NCBI GenBank assembly: GCA_964483155.1
Contig: CAZAAC010000053.1
Span: forward strand, 1 to 14,567
DNA: 14,567 nt
Source of the DNA: JAAYYM01 sp964483155
GTDB lineage: Bacteria; Bacillota; Clostridia; Lachnospirales; Lachnospiraceae
Direction of reading: 5' to 3'
Of the stretch, positions 13,237 to 14,567 are shown piece by piece (the stretch's first letter is position 1; every line of letters begins with the position of its first letter). A program made the translations under genes and the position numbers. Below the pieces are notes generated by a model. It saw nothing but the letters and a program-made list of their open reading frames with translations, was not told the DNA's origin and searched no databases.

Positions 13237-14247
13237 TCATCTTTCTTCCATATTTTCCACTACCTTGTAAGTATAAACTATCTTTAATTCTACATTTCCA
13301 TTAAACCACGCTATCTCTGGCGTGGAATTCATTGAACCAAAGAATCTGAACGATGCTCTGCTTTCACTTCCTACTGATACAAATTCTCCCTCTTCATTAT
13401 AAACTGATGGCTCCAGTATGAATTTAACCGGTTCGCTCAAATGCTGATCTGTAATCAAAACATCCCCTGCGCCTGCACGAACCTCCTCGGAAATCACCTG
13501 ATTTCCCCATTCTTTATCTTGCCCTTCTATATATTCATCATAATACCGTATTACGTTCTCCTCGGTATTTTCCTCTATAATATCTGCACGTCCCAAATAT
13601 AAATAGAAAGCCTTTTTATCATTGCCACTTCCTTTTACATATGGCTCTGAAAGAGCAATGCAATTTTCAGGATCAGCAAATTCATAATATACATCTGTGA
13701 TTTCCATTTCGATCGGAACATCGCTATAATTAATCATATCATAATCTGGCGAAAAAACCTGTCCCATTCCACTTAATCCATCAGGATAAATTGCAAAATT
13801 TAAATCAATAGGCAGTAATACTCTGACGTTGTTATCAGATACACTATTTTCAGAGATACTATTTTCAGACAGACTATTATCCGATATGCTATTTTCAGAC
13901 ACAGCATTTTCAGATACACTATTTTCGGAGATACTGTTTTCTGAAACTGCATTATCGGATATCGCATTATCAGATACCCTGTTTCCTGAAATATCATTTT
14001 GTGATACTTCATCAGTCACCTGATTATCTGAAGCTGTATCCTCGTCGTCCACAGGTGTAGTTGGAAGTACCTCTTGATATAAGGAATCACTACTTACCGA
14101 AGTCGTTACAGGAAGGATTTCCTGATAGATCCCATTTATATCATTTTCAGACACTTTACTTGGAATTGATTCGCTCGCATTTACTGCCGTAGGCAATAAT
14201 GTGAGAACGCTTATTACTACAATTAAAAATAGTCTTCTTCCGCTCAT
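13237..14247 (-). CDS. Secreted protein with tandem [VIL]-S-x-N-x pentapeptide repeats
   Basis: A 336-residue exported protein of unknown function. A signal peptide (MSGRRLFLIVVISVLTLLPTAVNA, residues 1-24, probable cut after VNA) is followed by two related short segments, GIYQEILPVTT (39-49) and SLYQEVLPTTP (55-65), then twelve exact-length pentapeptides at 81-140 (VSENS, ISDNA, VSENA and variants), and a C-terminal domain of about 195 residues, probably beta-rich, that begins LPIDLNFAIYPDGLSGMGQ. It has no sortase motif or membrane anchor. AGGTGGTG (14260-14253) precedes the ATG. It is the first gene of the operon, 30 bases before the AbiEi-like gene. The Ser/Asn-rich repeat could be a linker, an adhesive or a glycosylated segment. 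Confidence 0.85.
   Translation of the reverse strand: MSGRRLFLIVVISVLTLLPTAVNASESIPSKVSENDINGIYQEILPVTTSVSSDSLYQEVLPTTPVDDEDTASDNQVTDEVSQNDISGNRVSDNAISDNAVSENSISENSVSENAVSENSISDNSLSENSISENSVSDNNVRVLLPIDLNFAIYPDGLSGMGQVFSPDYDMINYSDVPIEMEITDVYYEFADPENCIALSEPYVKGSGNDKKAFYLYLGRADIIEENTEENVIRYYDEYIEGQDKEWGNQVISEEVRAGAGDVLITDQHLSEPVKFILEPSVYNEEGEFVSVGSESRASFRFFGSMNSTPEIAWFNGNVELKIVYTYKVVENMEER
13828..14007 (-). repeat. Twelve 15-base coding repeats (pentapeptide [VIL]-S-x-N-x)
   Basis: 180 bases, exactly 12 units of 15, coding residues 81-140 of the secreted protein. The Ser at position 2 and Asn at position 4 are invariant in all 12; position 1 is Val, Ile or Leu; position 3 is Glu or Asp except in the first two units. 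Two isolated units (VSEND at 32-36, ASDNQ at 72-76) lie upstream, hinting at a longer ancestral array. Confidence 0.93.
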
Positions 14248-14285
14248 TGAAGCACCACCTAATCATTTTTTTAAATTATCTTTTT

Positions 14286-14294
14286 ATTATACCA
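14286..14294 (-). promoter_or_regulatory. Extended -10 promoter of the glycosylation operon
   Basis: On the minus strand TGGTATAAT (14294-14286) is a perfect -10 hexamer with the TGN extension. No good -35 is found at 16-18 bases (TAGCTA at 17). The predicted start is near 14279, about 32 bases before the ATG of the secreted protein. It may therefore drive all six genes down to 8134. Confidence 0.65.
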
Positions 14295-14444
14295 AATCGC
14301 TAACGCAATAGCTAGCCTAGCCAAATATTTCTCGCTACATTTTCTCTAGAACAAAGTTTTTCTCTTTATCATAAAAAATAGTAGCGGTAAAAAGAACTAG
14401 TATCATCCTAGGTCTGACTCTATTATCTTTAGCACCTAATCCTC
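14292..14444. other. Non-coding region upstream of the glycosylation operon
   Basis: No convincing gene. It contains a 6-bp inverted repeat CGCTAC (14333-14338) / GTAGCG (14381-14386), a direct repeat CCAAAT (14292-14297 and 14321-14326) and the short dyad GCTAACGCAATAGC (14299-14312) just upstream of the -10 box, which could bind a repressor. On the minus strand AGGAGG followed by a GTG opens only a 10-codon frame. Confidence 0.5.
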
Positions 14445-14567
14445 CTAAAACCATAGTTCTCGCTGTTCCATCTCGCACAAAATATGTTTCATTTTCCACT
14501 TAGAATCGAAAAGCTCCGTACTCCTTGCTATTGCCTTTTCAGACATGGTGCATATTCTCTGATTACC
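14445..14567 (-). CDS. Possible 3' end of an unidentified gene cut by the window edge
   Basis: A frame open from the window edge to a TAG at 14447-14445, 40 codons, includes MSEKAIARSTELFDSKWKMK and ends EMEQRELWF. The charged, helical character is compatible with the C-terminus of a real protein (for instance the last helices of a glycosyltransferase), but the fragment is too short to identify, and it may be chance or a gene remnant. A second minus-strand frame (GTG start, 54 codons, 14340s-14500s) overlaps it and is no more convincing. Confidence 0.3.
   Translation of the reverse strand, partial: GNQRICTMSEKAIARSTELFDSKWKMKHILCEMEQRELWF

Noticed and set aside
13829..14023. Plus-strand frame with repeated LFSD/LFSE units
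   Set aside because: It is the complement of the 15-base repeats of the secreted protein; periodic DNA gives periodic shadows in every frame. It has no ribosome binding site.
14330..14510. GTG-started minus-strand frame of about 54 codons (VENETYFVRDGTARTMV...)
   Set aside because: No ribosome binding site, no recognised motif, and it overlaps another equally weak frame; probably chance.
1..14567. tRNA genes, CRISPR arrays, insertion sequences
   Set aside because: No cloverleaf, no regularly spaced repeats with unique spacers, and no transposase or terminal inverted repeats were seen; tRNA-Trp, sometimes near secE, is absent here.

Overview
The window looks like a piece of a low-GC Firmicutes (Clostridia) chromosome, most likely a motile member of the Lachnospiraceae. 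Reasons: the gene order rpmG-secE-nusG-rplK-rplA ... rplJ-rplL-rpoB, strong AGGAGG-type ribosome binding sites, AT-rich sigma-A promoters, a CXXC/CXXC form of L33, and a short FliD-like protein next to a Maf-type flagellin glycosylation operon. The genus assignment is inference.

Left part (1-5500, almost all on the minus strand) is the core ribosomal/transcription block. A promoter at about 5460-5488 drives rpmG, secE, nusG, rplK and rplA, ending at a strong terminator (3155-3188). A leader before rplK has the form expected for an L1 autoregulatory site. A CapA/PGA-type metallophosphatase lipoprotein gene with its own promoter sits between rplA and rplJ, where these genes are usually adjacent. 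Then comes the rplJ-rplL unit with its L10 leader RNA and an internal terminator (attenuator), a hairpin after rplL, and a separate promoter before rpoB, of which only the first 47 codons are in the window.

Middle (5500-8137, plus strand): a CorA-family divalent cation transporter transcribed divergently from the rpmG operon, a 219-base non-coding stretch, and a 434-residue FliD-like filament-cap protein.

Right part (8134-14567, minus strand): an apparent operon, read right to left: a secreted protein with twelve tandem [VIL]-S-x-N-x pentapeptides, an AbiEi/DUF6088-like winged-helix protein, a CMP-nonulosonate synthetase fused to a HAD phosphatase domain, a Maf-type motility accessory factor (DUF115), UDP-galactopyranose mutase, and a 125-residue helical protein. 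NeuA would activate a nonulosonic acid with CMP and Maf would transfer it to flagellin; Glf would supply UDP-galactofuranose. The operon ends head-on against the fliD-like gene with overlapping stop codons.

The most interesting observation is that the 125-residue protein appears to be a free-standing copy of the N-terminal helical domain of the Maf protein two genes upstream. No nonulosonate synthase (NeuB), flagellin or AbiEii toxin is in the window.
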